Numbered from the stretch's first letter, positions 1 through 9,043 are shown. The stretch is 64,000 nucleotides of DNA from Candidatus Dechloromonas phosphorivorans (GCA_016721185.1 JADKIP010000014.1:62001-126000); one strand, 5' to 3'. Translations and numbers: made by a program. Notes: a model not told the origin generated them from the sequence alone.

Positions 1-101
1 TATTGCGGATAAATGGGGCGAAAGCGGTTTGCATGGGTCGTCTGGGGCGCTGAGGTACAATCGGCGCGAATTTTACACCCCGTGCTACGGTCGACTGCCT
101 T

Positions 102-452
102 ATGGACATCATTTTCATCGAAGAATTGCGCGCCGAAACGTGGATAGGCATCTATCCGCGCGAAAAAGCCATGTCGCAGACAGTCGAGATTTCTCTGCAT
201 ATTGGCGTGTCGACCGCATCAGCCGGCGCCAGCGACGATATTCGCGATACCGTTGATTACGCGGTGGTGGTCGAGCGCCTGCGGGCGGACCTTTCGGGCA
301 GCCATTTCAATTTGCTGGAAAAGCTGGCCGAACACGTCGCCACCTGGTTGCTCGAAAACTTCGCCGCGCAATGGGTGCGTGTGTCCATCGCCAAACTGGG
401 CATGATGCCGGGCGTCAAGCGCGTCGGCGTGATTATCGAGCGCTCGGTTTAA
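102..452 (+). CDS. folB: Dihydroneopterin aldolase
   Basis: FolB converts 7,8-dihydroneopterin to 6-hydroxymethyl-dihydropterin in cytosolic folate synthesis. The 116-residue product has the usual family length and architecture: it opens with MDIIFIEELRAETWIGIYPRE, continues through the D-x-VDYAVV segment near residue 50 and the LLEKLAEHVA helix near residue 72, and ends with a KLGMMPGVKRVGV strand. The ATG at 102 is chosen because homologous proteins begin with this short beta-strand; an overlapping frame starting at 29 is a shadow. A one-mismatch copy of the window's repeated 12-mer (GCTACGGTCGAC) lies just upstream, at about 82-93. Identification is by family resemblance and is secure. Confidence 0.93.
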   Translation: MDIIFIEELRAETWIGIYPREKAMSQTVEISLHIGVSTASAGASDDIRDTVDYAVVVERLRADLSGSHFNLLEKLAEHVATWLLENFAAQWVRVSIAKLGMMPGVKRVGVIIERSV

Positions 453-515
453 ATCGCCCGGGCAGGCTTTGCCCCTAGCCTGTCACTTGCTTCCTCAAGG
501 CGACAGCCCCTTTTT

Positions 516-791
516 TCAGAGACCAGCAACCTGTTGGTAAAGCCGAAGCATTGAGTTTTGCTGCAACAGGTCTGCGGGCCCGCTTTGCACGCTATCTTTC
601 AATCCCATCGCTTGTGCAGCCTGGGCTTCGTCGCTGAAACTGACGCGGTAGGACGCCTCGATTTCCGGCATGTCGACCCGCCCGACTTCATCAAGGGGCG
701 TTGGCGGATTCGTTAATCCACGGACCAGAAAGCCGCGGTTTACGGGGAGCCCGCCGGGCACGTTAAATGGGTAGGATTGAATGATGAGCAT
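516..791 (-). CDS. Hypothetical protein, 91 aa
   Basis: I do not recognise this small protein. It has no signal peptide or membrane segment. The N-terminal half is rich in Gly and Pro (FNVPGGLPVNRGFLVRGL) and the C-terminal half is helical and rich in Gln and Ala. It starts with ATG at 791 but has only a weak purine stretch upstream as a ribosome-binding site. It lies between folB and the CBS-domain gene, with normal local base composition. It may be real, or a chance frame in GC-rich DNA. Confidence 0.4.
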   Translation of the reverse strand: MLIIQSYPFNVPGGLPVNRGFLVRGLTNPPTPLDEVGRVDMPEIEASYRVSFSDEAQAAQAMGLKDSVQSGPADLLQQNSMLRLYQQVAGL

Positions 792-868
792 CTAATTTCA
801 CTTGCGGCGCTCCATTCACAACTCAGGGTCCATGAGAACAAAGCTCGCGGGTACATTTCAGCGCCTCC

Positions 869-1311
869 TTAGAGAACTTCCGTCAAGGTTTCGCGTTGCA
901 CAAGCTCATTGGCGAAATTGAAAACTTCCAGCCCAAGGGCGTCCCTTGCCGAAAGCACGCCAATCGGCAAACCATTGGGCGCGATTACAGGCATGTGGCG
1001 ATAGCCGCCTTCGAACATCAGGTGCAAGGCGTGCCCAAAAGGCTTGTCCGGGCTGATGGTTTGCGGGTTTGGGGTCATGATTGCGCTAACGGGTGTCGTA
1101 TTCACATCAAGACCCGTTGCCAGGAATTTTGTGGAACAAGATCCCGCTCCGTGCAGATGCCCAGCAGTTTTCCGTCTTCCGGCGAGACCACTAGTACGGC
1201 ACCAAGTTTCAGCGATTTCATGTGCGAGGCCACGGCACGGACGCTCTTTTCCGGCGTCGACATCAGAAAATCCCGATTCTGTATGACCTTGATAACAGCG
1301 CGATTCGGCAT
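869..1311 (-). pseudogene. CBS-domain protein, one frameshift
   Basis: The gene encodes a two-CBS-domain protein of about 145 residues, a type that usually binds adenine nucleotides and acts as a stand-alone sensor. The first CBS motif is read from the ATG at 1311 (KSVRAVASHMKSLKLGAVLVV, ending TERDLV). The second is read in another frame from about 1125 down to 869 (VSAIMTPNPQTISPDKPFGH, then GGYRHMPVI). Joining the frames near 1120-1130 restores the expected ERDLV-x-KFLATGLDVNTTPV linker. So a single indel separates two otherwise normal halves. Given similar lesions nearby, a sequence error is as likely as true inactivation. Confidence 0.75.
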
Positions 1312-1390
1312 GATTGTCTCCTTTTGTTGTTAACGTCTGTTAAGACTCAGCAAGCCGGCGCCAGTTCGTTACAGTGCGTAACGCTTGTTA

Positions 1391-2276
1391 TCAATTGAGT
1401 ACATCAGAATGCCGCCGCAAGCACTGCCATGATCCAAAGCCCCTGGCCAAACCTGCAGTGCCGGCGGCCTCGGTGCCCGGCTTGTGCGAGGCCGGAATCA
1501 ATTCATGGCTGACCACCCAGAGCATCGCCCCGGCTGCCGCGGCGAGCGCGAGCGGCAGGGCGGCACCAGCCAGGCTGCTGGCGATAACACCGAACAAGCC
1601 GCCCACCGGCTCGACCAGACCGGTACCAAGGGCAATCAAGGCGGCGCGCAGGGGCGGCGCCGAGGGCGATCATGGCGCTGGCGACAATCCAGCCTTCCGG
1701 AATATTTTGCAAGGCAATGCCGAGCGTCATGCCGTGGATCCGCCCGGCCGCTGCTGCAACCCCGACCGCAAGCCCCTCGGGCAAGTTGTGCAGGGCGATG
1801 GCAGCGACCACCAGCGTGACGTGGGGGCGAGCCGTTGCGCTTTCGACCGACTCGACATGCGTATGCGGCAGGCGCCGATCCATGTGCTGCATCATCGCCA
1901 CGCCGGCCAAGAAGGCGCTACTGGTGAGGATGCCGAGCATCCACGGCGCATCGCTGGCCGCTACCGTCTGCACTGCGGGAACGAGGAGCGAGAAGAGACT
2001 GGCGGCGAGCATCATGCCGCCGGCCAAACCGAGCATCGGTGCCATCAAGCGCTCGGATGGGCGACGGAGAAAGAGAATGGGGATGGCGCCCAAACCGGTG
2101 GCAAGGCCGGCGAAGAGGCTGGCCTCAAGGCCCTTGGCAGCCATCGGATGAGCCGCGAACCAATGGAGGGTTTGCTCGATGCCGAAGGCTGTTGCCACGA
2201 TCGCCATGACGAGGCCAATCCACAAGTGGCGGCGGGTGTTTGGCTGGGTGTAGTGTTTGACGACGATCTGGGTCAT
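1391..2276 (-). pseudogene. ZIP-family divalent metal transporter, one frameshift
   Basis: This is an integral membrane transporter of the ZIP family, which imports zinc, iron or related divalent metals. From ATG 2276 the protein has hydrophobic helices, a His-rich stretch (HMDRRLPHTHVES) and the family signature helix HNLPEGLAVGV, followed by LQNIPEGWIVASAMIALGAA. The frame then breaks near 1645, where an extra C in a CGCC run seems to have been added. The remaining helices (LIALGTGLVEPVGGLFGVI, then AGAMLWVVSHELIPASH) follow in the next frame to 1391. Both ZIP signature helices and their metal-ligand His/Glu residues are intact. Only the indel argues against function. Confidence 0.8.
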
Positions 2277-2367
2277 GGTGGCTCTCCTTGTTCTCAGGAG
2301 GCACTTTACGACCGTCTGTTTTATAGCGCCAATCGATTGATTGAATCGTTGCGATTGCTAATGGCAA

Positions 2368-2859
2368 TCAACCCTTCAGCGCCGCCTCGACCGGCTTGGG
2401 GTTCAGCGTCCGCAGAATGTCGTGCGGATGCACGCCCACCAGAAAGCCGCGCCGACCGCCGTTGATGTAGATCAGCGGCAGATCAAGGATGGTTTTTTCC
2501 AGGTAGACCGGCATCGGCTTTTTGGTACCGAAAGGGCTGGTGCCGCCAACGAGATAGCCGCTGTGGCGGTTGGCGACTTCCGGCTTGCAGGGTTCAACCT
2601 TCTTGCAGCCGATCTGGCGCGCCAGTTCCTTGGTCGATACCTTGCAATCACCATGCATCAGCACGATCAGCGGCTTGGCGTTCTCATCCTCGAAGATCAA
2701 GGTTTTGACCACAGCGTGTTCAGCGACATTCAGTTCGCGGGCTGAAACCTTGGTGCCGCCGTGCTCTTCGTAAGCATAGAGGTGGCTCGAAAACGGGATC
2801 TTGTGCGACTTCAGGAACTTGGTGGCCTGTGTCTCGGGGGCGTGTTCTGTTTTGCTCAT
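2368..2859 (-). CDS. ybaK: YbaK/EbsC-family aminoacyl-tRNA deacylase
   Basis: YbaK-type proteins hydrolyse mischarged Cys-tRNA(Pro) in the cytosol. The 163-residue protein matches the family in length. Visible signatures include the N-terminal TQATKFLKSHKIPFSSHLY segment, VVKTLIFEDENAKPLIVLMHGD around residues 50-70, the catalytic-type Lys in VSTKELARQIG, and the family loop GYLVGGTSPFGTKKPMPVYLE. It ends with the INGGRRGFLVGVHPHD block. The ATG at 2859 is preceded by little obvious ribosome-binding sequence. It stands alone between the ZIP gene and the recombinase remnant. Editing specificity (Cys on Pro tRNA) is inferred from family knowledge, not from a residue unique to this protein. Confidence 0.9.
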   Translation of the reverse strand: MSKTEHAPETQATKFLKSHKIPFSSHLYAYEEHGGTKVSARELNVAEHAVVKTLIFEDENAKPLIVLMHGDCKVSTKELARQIGCKKVEPCKPEVANRHSGYLVGGTSPFGTKKPMPVYLEKTILDLPLIYINGGRRGFLVGVHPHDILRTLNPKPVEAALKG

Positions 2860-2895
2860 GGCAATATTCTAGTGCCAGCCTTGGGTTCTATGGCA

Positions 2896-3076
2896 TTAGC
2901 CGCACGGGTGATTCATGGCATGCAGCGATTTCAGGCATTCGCGGGCAAGGTGGGGGTCGCTATGAGTGCTTGAAATGCCGGCGTGGCCGAGCGGTAATTT
3001 GAAGAGGCGCAAACCGGCGCCGTGAATGAGCGGCCGGCTAACGAAGGCCTGGCGCAGGACATTTTTTGATGATTTT
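2896..3076 (-). pseudogene. Remnant of a XerD-like tyrosine recombinase (C-terminal end)
   Basis: On the minus strand this stretch reads, in one open frame ending at TAA (2896-2898), LRQAFVSRPLIHGAGLRLF, then LPLGHAGISSTHSDPHLARE and LKSLHAMNHPCG. It aligns without gaps to the last ~57 residues of the intact XerD at 24955-25863 (LRHAFATHLLNHGADLR..., LLGHADIS..., LHAMHHPRG). The box II His before LR is Asn and the catalytic Tyr position is Asp, so it cannot catalyse strand exchange. There is no start codon, and a TAA precedes the similarity. It is a decayed fragment of a paralogous recombinase, possibly a trace of an old integration event. Confidence 0.8.
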
Positions 3077-3094
3077 TACGGTTCACCGCAGCAA

Positions 3095-3766
3095 TCAGCG
3101 CCAGCCGCCGTACTCATCCGCCAAGCGGTCGTAATGCGCGTGCGCCTCGGTTTCCTTGAGCGCAGCGGCATACCATTCCAACATGGCCGGATGGGCCAGC
3201 ATGGTGTCCCGATAGGCGGCTGCCACCGTTGGCAGGGCAACGTTATAGATGTGCAGGCGCCAGACCAACGGGGCATACATCGCGTCCGCCACCGAGAACG
3301 CACCGAACAGGTAAGGGCCATCCGCAGTCGCAAATTGCGTGCGTGCCTCGATCCAGATTTCGCTGACCCGGTCGATATCGCGCTGGACTTCGGGCGTGGC
3401 CGGTTTGCCCTTGAGTTTCAGCTTGAGATTCATCGGCATGGCTGTTCTCAATTGCGTGAAGCCGGCATGCATTTCAGCCGAAATACTGCGCGCCCGAGCC
3501 CGCGCCCGGGCGTCGGCCGGCCACATGGCCGGATGGCGCTCGGCCAAGGTTTCGGCGATGGCAATGCTTTCCCAAATCTGGAAGCCGTCCTCATGCAGGC
3601 AGGGCACACGGGCATTGCCGGCGAGTGGCTTGAGCGCAGCGTTGTAGTCGCGCCCGGCAACCGACACCATGTGCTCATTGAACGGAATCCCGAAATGCTT
3701 CATCAGCAGCCAGGGCCGCAGCGACCAGGACGAGTAGTTTTTGTTACCGATATAGAGATCGAACAT
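3095..3766 (-). CDS. Glutathione S-transferase family protein
   Basis: This is a cytosolic glutathione S-transferase of 223 residues, the standard length. The N-terminal thioredoxin-like half begins MFDLYIGNKNYSSWSLRPWL, with Ser residues in the position that activates glutathione. It continues through the cis-Pro motif ARVPCLHEDG and the ESIAIAETLAE helix. The all-helical C-terminal half contains the FSVADAMYAPLVWRL signature. The arrangement resembles GSTs of the YfcF/maleylacetoacetate-isomerase-like type, but the substrate cannot be told from sequence. The start is set by homology at ATG 3766, preceded by a GAGGAACC-type ribosome-binding site. It is monocistronic and marks the last ordinary gene before the AT-rich island. 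Confidence 0.9.
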   Translation of the reverse strand: MFDLYIGNKNYSSWSLRPWLLMKHFGIPFNEHMVSVAGRDYNAALKPLAGNARVPCLHEDGFQIWESIAIAETLAERHPAMWPADARARARARSISAEMHAGFTQLRTAMPMNLKLKLKGKPATPEVQRDIDRVSEIWIEARTQFATADGPYLFGAFSVADAMYAPLVWRLHIYNVALPTVAAAYRDTMLAHPAMLEWYAAALKETEAHAHYDRLADEYGGWR

Positions 3767-3848
3767 TTGGGGTTCCTCGTTGGAATTGTGAAATTTCTTT
3801 AACTCTACCGCTCAATCTCCGGGCTTTGGACAGGCAAAGTCACTTCTT

Positions 3849-3885
3849 AGTTGACCACCCCGCTGCGAAGTGGTCCACCATTTTT
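3849..3885. repeat. Possible insertion-sequence end at island border
   Basis: The stretch reads, on the minus strand, GGTGGACCACTTCGCAGCGG followed by GGTGGTCAAC. Repeated GGTGGACCACTT-type words resemble the ends of IS21-family elements as I recall them. No transposase lies beside it. It sits exactly where the high-GC core gives way to the AT-richer island, so it may be a decayed element end. This is a weak, resemblance-based call. Confidence 0.25.
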
Positions 3886-3953
3886 GAGGTGTCCGCAGTC
3901 AGCTTCGTGCCAATTCCAGCCTGATAATAAATGCAAGCAATTTGGCAGCTTTA

Positions 3954-4646
3954 TCATCTAATTGCAGCCAATCTGCTTGCCAATGTTGCATTGGTTATCC
4001 CGTAATGCTCTGTTCTGTAGTCCCAGCGTTGAATTGGCTGATACCCATCCAGTAAGGGTAGGCAGTCACCACGCTTGGCATTGCCGCCTGATCTGTCATA
4101 CAGAACGAACTCTGGCATCCCTCCGGGGTTGGCGCGCATCGCTCGGTCAAGCACCTCGGAGTAGGCTGAGAAATTGCCTCCAAAAGCCGTTCCTGGACGA
4201 ATATAGACGAGGCATCGGGGCGTAATTCCTCTTTTGCTGAATACCGAGTCAAAGGTCGTTATCGCTTCACAGCAAACGTAGATCAGATCAAACGAAGATG
4301 GTCCGTGCTCTTGCGGAAAGTCAGCAAGTTGCTCGAATTTGGCATGCAGGATAAAAGGATTCGTCCACTCAGAATGAAGCTGGCCGAAGATGGAACGGTA
4401 AGTGTCGGCCAATTCCTTCCACGAACTCTGGAAGACTGACTCGACATTAAGTTCCTTGATCGAACTGACTCGATAGCCAAGAAAACCATTCTGCTCACAT
4501 GCCCTTACGAAGGACTCTCGGGTCACTCCATAGTCGGCATATATGTATCGCTGGAAGCGATGGCCCAAGAACCTGACAGGAGTTCCATCAAGTCCAGCGC
4601 ATGGATAGAACACTGCTTCTCGCAGATATTTTTCAATGTCTTGCAT
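3954..4646 (-). CDS. Hypothetical protein, 231 aa, facing a WYL regulator
   Basis: I do not recognise the family. The protein is soluble and of mixed composition, with no signal peptide or transmembrane helix. Recognisable stretches include FYPCAGLDGTPVRFLGHRF near residue 15, YIYADYGVTRESF, a central FDLIYVCCEAITTFDSVF and the closing GYQPIQRWDYRTEHYGITNA. The ATG at 4646 (MQDIEKYLREAVF) is preferred over an upstream frame extension to 4730, because the extension is rich in Trp and Arg and looks non-coding. The start faces the WYL regulator gene across about 85 bases, so the two may share a control region. This is the one gene of the island with an intact frame. Confidence 0.7.
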   Translation of the reverse strand: MQDIEKYLREAVFYPCAGLDGTPVRFLGHRFQRYIYADYGVTRESFVRACEQNGFLGYRVSSIKELNVESVFQSSWKELADTYRSIFGQLHSEWTNPFILHAKFEQLADFPQEHGPSSFDLIYVCCEAITTFDSVFSKRGITPRCLVYIRPGTAFGGNFSAYSEVLDRAMRANPGGMPEFVLYDRSGGNAKRGDCLPLLDGYQPIQRWDYRTEHYGITNATLASRLAAIR

Positions 4647-4731
4647 GACCGCCCGAACCCCCGCGATTTTATGTCGCCACCACCAATCCCATCGTAATAT
4701 ACGGCATCGATAGCTCAACGGATGAGCCACA

Positions 4732-5705
4732 ATGGATCGGACTGAACGCTTCTACCGTATTGACCAGCTAATCAACAACAGAAAGCAGGTTACAACTCGA
4801 GAGTTCCTTGAAGAACTCGGCGTATCACTGCCACTTTCAAGCGTGACCTTCTATACATGCAAAATCATTTGCATGCGCCGATTGTCTATGACCGATCTTC
4901 TGGTGCTTATTGTTTCGGTCAGAACAACGCTATCGGCCCGAAGTACGAACTACCGGGACTATGGTTCAACGACACCGAGATCCACGCCTTATTGGTTGCC
5001 AAGCACCTACTGGAGGAGATTCAGCCCGGCATACTTGAGCCACACATTAAACCTCTCATTAGTCGGCTCGAAGGTCTGCTAGATAGTACCGATCACCTGC
5101 TAGAAGAAATCGAGAACAGAATCGTCATCGAAAAACCGGCCTATCGCCCAGTTGGTAGCAAGGTATTCGCTATTTGCGCAACCGGACTGCTTCGCCGGAA
5201 AAGGCTGGAAATTTCTTATCGAAGCCGCCGAGACACAGAAGGCTTTCCTAATCGTCGGCTATCTCCTCAGCGCCTGACCTACTACAAAAACACATGGTAT
5301 TTGGATGCTTGGTGCCATCGTAGGGATGCGCTGAGAAGGTTTTCAGTGGATGCCATTGATCATGTCGAATTGCTCGACGAGGCAGCAATCGAGTTTCCTG
5401 CCGAAGAACTGAATGCGATCTTTAGAGCCGGGTACGGAATCTTCACAGGTCAGGATGTTACCTGGGCGAAACTGCGGTTCACACCATATCAAGCCAGGTG
5501 GATTGCGACAGAGAAATGGCATGTTGAGCAACGCGGCTATTTTGAAGCCGATGGTAGCTACATACTGGAGTTCCCATTTGCTTCAAGCACCGAGATAGTG
5601 ATGGACATTCTGCGCTATGGCCCAAACGTCGAAGTCATCTCTCCACCAGAACTACGCAACACGGTGATTGAGAGGTTAAGAAATGCAGTCAGCCAATATG
5701 GCTAG
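4732..5705 (+). pseudogene. WYL-domain transcriptional regulator, one frameshift
   Basis: This is a YafY-type regulator: an N-terminal winged HTH (MDRTERFYRIDQLINNRKQV) followed by a WYL ligand-binding domain and the C-terminal WCX extension. The HTH frame breaks near 4831. Deleting or adding a base there restores SL-x-TFKRDLLYMQNHLHAPIVYD, the standard junction in this family. The remaining residues include the conserved YYKNTWYLDAWCHRRDALR block and end with VISPPELRNTVIERLRNA. WYL proteins often control phage-defence or DNA-repair loci and bind nucleic acid or nucleotides. Here the gene faces an unknown gene and heads a run of accessory genes. The indel is probably a sequence error, since the rest is undamaged. 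Confidence 0.8.
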
Positions 5706-5766
5706 CTCATCTGGTGAGCTTTTTCTCCCGTATTCTCAACGGCATCAGTTGTTGGGGGAGAGAATA

Positions 5767-6104
5767 ATGCTGCATCTACTTGGGATACTGCTTGGAATGC
5801 TTGTTTGCGCTTGGGTCCTGCGTATGTGATCCCGTTCGCAGCCCTTCTTATTGCTGTGCTTGGCGTGGCTTTGGCCGCAGCCTGCGTAATGCGGCTAGTA
5901 CAGATGGTCATTCCCTTTGATTGGGGCAATGATTGGGCTGTTTTGCTTGCAACTTGTGCTAGCTTTCTGCTGCTATTCATAGCTTGGAAATGGTGCGCAT
6001 GGAAGCTGCAGAGTAGATCGAAATATTTTCCAAAAATGGGAGTGACCGCAAGCAGAGCCTTGGAACAACAAAATCGTCACGCTATTGAATTAACCGATGA
6101 CTGA
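5767..6104 (+). pseudogene. Small putative membrane protein, one frameshift
   Basis: The family is unknown. A good ribosome-binding site (GGGGGAGAG) precedes ATG 5767, which opens a hydrophobic stretch (MLHLLGILLGMLVCAWVLR). The frame then breaks near 5815-5825. In the next frame it continues as YVIPFAALLIAVLGVALAAA and, after a short loop, WAVLLATCASFLLLFIAW. It ends in a charged tail at 6104. The joined product would be about 112 residues with two or three transmembrane helices and a cytosolic C-terminus. Because the second frame lacks an ATG of its own, the frameshifted reading from 5767 is preferred. It starts about 60 bases after the WYL gene and may be co-transcribed. Confidence 0.55.
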
Positions 6105-6123
6105 TGACTAAACGAGAGAGCAA

Positions 6124-6599
6124 ATGACGGATTCATTTGAAGTGTATTTCGATGAGATGCTCAAAAGATACGCACCAAAAATTTCAAGACAGACAGCTTC
6201 GATTTTAAGGACGAGAAACCCTCCCTTGGCGCCGTGATAAGCAAAAACAAGGTCTCCGCTGGAGCTGGTATTTACATTATTTACGGAGAAAAAGATGGCC
6301 AAAAATCCCTGCTTTACATCGGAAAATCGGGAACTATTCATAATGACGGAAAGCTAGGAATCCAAGGGATAAACAAACGGCTCAAGAAAATACAGAATGG
6401 AATCCCCCGAGATAGATTCTTCCGAGAAGTGATCAATGGCGCCCATTCTTGTCATTGCCCCCTTGATAAATTACGGATCGAATGGTTTGAAACGTATAAA
6501 AATGGTGTCGGTACTCCGCCATTTCTGGTCGAAGCACAACTATTGGCGCAATACCTGGCCGAAAACGGCAGCTTGCCGCCTTTGAACAAAGAAGCTTGA
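6124..6599 (+). pseudogene. GIY-YIG domain protein, one frameshift
   Basis: The core of this protein shows the GIY-YIG nuclease fold: GAGIYIIYGEKDGQKSLLYI then GKSG, followed by RLKKIQNGIPRDRF and a C-terminal Glu in VEAQLLAQYLAENG. In GIY-YIG enzymes the two Tyr, a downstream Arg and this Glu form the active site. The likely start is ATG 6124 (MTDSFEVYFDEMLKRYAPKI). That frame ends early, and a shift near 6185 joins it to KTDSFDFKDEKPSLGAVISK and the domain. A shorter ATT/ATA-type start inside the domain is less likely. The lineage within the superfamily cannot be told. It could be a restriction or defence nuclease, or a domain of unknown role. Confidence 0.65.
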
Positions 6600-6650
6600 G
6601 ATTAATCGGCAAACTTGGTGTCTTGCTTGGCAATGGAGGTGCTGTCCAAT

Positions 6651-7105
6651 ATGGCAATCATATTCTTGGATTTTGACGGTGTATTGCACCCCGCCGATTA
6701 TTTGAGTTTCAAAACTATCAATGACGAATTGGTTTTAGCCAGTGATGCTCGTTTTTGCTGGGTTGAAGATCTGTGGAACTTGATACACAATTTTGATTGC
6801 CACCTTATTATCCACAGTTCTTGGCGCAATTCGTACACGCTAGAGCAGCTACGGAACTTGCTACCTGTTGAACTTGGGAAGCGTGTTGTCGCAATAACGG
6901 CTGGCGACAATCGCCATCAGAGCATTCTCGGCTATGTGGAAAGTCTGGAGTTGAGAGTTACATCATTCTCGATGATGCTGCTGACGAATTTCCAAGCGAA
7001 TGTATCGAATTGCTGCTGTGCAAGGACAACATGGGAATTAGTAGTCCAGAAATTCAGAACAAATTAACGCAATTTTTGGAAGAGTTTTGTCACCATGAAA
7101 TCTGA
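6651..7105 (+). pseudogene. HAD-like domain protein (HAD_SAK_2 type), one frameshift
   Basis: The protein begins MAIIFLDFDGVLHPADYLSF, a HAD phosphatase motif I (DxDG). Motif II (HLIIHSSWRNSYTLEQLRNL) follows near residue 60. This arrangement is typical of the small HAD domains seen with 'Swiss Army knife' RNA-repair proteins. The frame shifts near 6946. The next frame restores GVESYIILDDAADEF, which carries the acidic motif IV (LDDAADEF), and ends at 7105 with QNKLTQFLEEFC. A GGAGG precedes the ATG by 11 bases. The end overlaps the start of the Sel1-repeat gene by 11 bases, so the two are probably one operon. Phosphatase activity and any RNA-repair role are inferred from the fold. Confidence 0.65.
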
Positions 7106-8095
7106 AAGCATTTCAGAAGCTCTCTGGGCGATTCGAGGCACGATCTACAGTGACGTAGGTGGTTTGGCCGAGACTAAAGCTGTCGAGAAACTCGAACAAC
7201 TTGCCGATCAGAAAGTACCCGAAGCCATGCATCTGCTTGGTCAGTTGCTTTGGGAGGGAGTAGCTTTTCAGGCGGATGTGGAAAAGCGTTCCTGTACATA
7301 TCGGAAGCAGTTGAAATGGGATATTCACCTGCAATGACCTCTCTTGGAGCGATGTACATGACAGGGGCTGGATGCGAGCAAAGTTTTGCCTCAGCACTCA
7401 ACTGGTATCGTCGCCGAGCTGAGACTAGGGACTCATTTTCACTCACTAGGATGGGCCGCGTGGGGTTGGGCGAATTCGAATTCAGAAGCGAATTTGGCTT
7501 AGAACTAAACGGCAGACGACTGGTGGCACCAGACCCAGTGCTCGAGAAGTTCAATCACTGGAGGCTCGAGGTAAAATCAAAATTTATCGATAGGCAATCC
7601 GCCATTTTGGAGAGAAATCCAGATGCACTTGGTGGCATTAGCAAGCGCAAGTTACCGTATTACGGTGCAATTGGAGGGAGTTGCTTACGTATTTCCGGTT
7701 CGAAGAACATCGAGAAAATTGGATTTCGTGAAGAGTGGGTTGGCAGTGAATTCTGGGTGCGTTGGTCTGATTTTTCTGAAGCAGGATTGCCGATCAACTT
7801 TGGCGATCTGACAAGCCTTGATAACTTGCCTGCAGAAGAGGTGGCGGGGATACGTAATGCATATCTTACGCAGATCAACTCGAAACCTTTGGGTTTAATA
7901 GAGCAATTTTCAGCTCAGATCGGTTTGTCATCAATCGCCCCTGAGCCGGATGAGTTTGAGCTTCAACTGATCGGATCTTCTGTTCATCGAGAGACAAAGC
8001 TGCTTTGCGCTGGAGTTGAGGTGTTTTTCAAAATACGAGGACTAATGGCGGCTAAACAATATCTAACCGGCCACTGGCCTTGGCTAGTTTTTTAG
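7095..8095 (+). pseudogene. Sel1-repeat (TPR-like) protein, one frameshift
   Basis: Tandem Sel1-like helices open the protein: AMHLLGQLLWEGVAFQADVE, then after a shift AFLYISEAVEMGYSPAMTSL and GAMYMTGAGCEQSFASALNW. The first frame from ATG 7095 runs to about 7275. There a run of four A is one short of the five needed to read GVAFQADVEKAFLYISEAVE, and the second frame continues to 8095. The C-terminal ~180 residues have no recognised domain. Sel1 repeats mediate protein contacts, and such proteins often accompany effector or defence systems. No signal peptide is visible, so a cytosolic scaffold is most likely. It closes the AT-richer island. Confidence 0.65.
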
Positions 8096-8146
8096 CCGTC
8101 GAATGTCTCTTCTTGGCCGATTTTTGCCTGATTGCAACAGCGCGGA

Positions 8147-9043
8147 TCAAGCCGCCAGCGATTTCATCGCCCACAGGTGCGCGGCAAGCAACGCTCGCCA
8201 CGGTGAAAACTCAGCCAGCCATTGCTGCGCTGCTTTTTCGCTGATCTTGTCCGGGCTATCGAGCAGGATTTGCATGCCGTGCCGGACGGCGACATCGCCA
8301 TGCAGGGAGCCGTCGAGCCAGCCGAAGCCGCGTAGCAGGGTGTAATTTACTGTCCACGGGCCGATTCCGCGGATGTCCAGCAGGCGTTCGCGGAGCGTGT
8401 CGACCGGCAAATTTTCCTGCCACGCGTCGAGTGGCAATTCACCGGAAAGTACTTTGGCGCTGACGGTGATCAGGGTTTGCGCCTTGTTGGCCGAAAAGCC
8501 GGCGGCGCGCAGGTCGGCCTCGGTGAGTTGCGCCAGTTGGGCGGCATCGGGATAGCAGGCCAGGCCACTGGAATGAGCCTGCCCGGCTGACTTGATCAGT
8601 TTGCGACGCATGGAAACCGCCGCGCCGACACTGATTTGCTGGCCGGTAATCGCCCAGGTCAGCGCCTCGAATGGGGTTGCGGCGAGCGGCACACGCAGGC
8701 CGGATTGGCGGGCGATGAGTGGCCCGAGTTGTGGGTGCTGGCGATAATCTTGCTCGAATATCTCGATGCGCTGGGTCAAGCCGAGCATGCGGCAAACCAG
8801 TCGCGACAGTGCTGCCTCATTTGCTGCGGTCGACCGGCTGTCTATGGCCAATTCTGCCTCGACATGAGCCGGGTGAAAGCCAAGGCTTAAGCAGGCGGCT
8901 TTCCCGTCTACCACCAGCCCTTTTTGCAACCGGCCCGGCGCAACCCGTTCGGCGAATGCCTGTGGGTCGCGGCGATGGAACTCAAGAATATCCTCGGCCC
9001 GAAAGCCGGCCGGCAGGGCGATGCTGCAATGGGTAGAAGTCAT
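8147..9043 (-). CDS. alkA: DNA-3-methyladenine glycosylase II
   Basis: AlkA excises alkylated purines and other damaged bases. The 298-residue product has the AlkA N-terminal domain, then an HhH-GPD core: TPFEALTWAITGQQISVGAA near residue 130 and the helix-hairpin-helix LLDIRGIGPWTVNYTLLRGF near residue 230. It is followed by WLDGSLHGDVAVRHGM, where the catalytic Asp (GDVAV) sits. The ATG at 9043 overlaps the stop of ada by four bases (ATGA). The two repair genes are therefore translationally coupled, as expected for an Ada-controlled adaptive-response operon. A copy of the repeated 12-mer GCTGCGGTCGAC lies in the gene at 8823-8834. Confidence 0.92.
   Translation of the reverse strand: MTSTHCSIALPAGFRAEDILEFHRRDPQAFAERVAPGRLQKGLVVDGKAACLSLGFHPAHVEAELAIDSRSTAANEAALSRLVCRMLGLTQRIEIFEQDYRQHPQLGPLIARQSGLRVPLAATPFEALTWAITGQQISVGAAVSMRRKLIKSAGQAHSSGLACYPDAAQLAQLTEADLRAAGFSANKAQTLITVSAKVLSGELPLDAWQENLPVDTLRERLLDIRGIGPWTVNYTLLRGFGWLDGSLHGDVAVRHGMQILLDSPDKISEKAAQQWLAEFSPWRALLAAHLWAMKSLAA

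Noticed and set aside
1..101. Possible start of a divergent gene before folB
   Set aside because: A minus-strand ATG near position 34 opens a short frame that leaves the window, too little to support.
2985..3005. A tRNA-like D-arm string (GGCCGAGCGGT)
   Set aside because: No acceptor or T arm fits; the region is explained as the XerD remnant.
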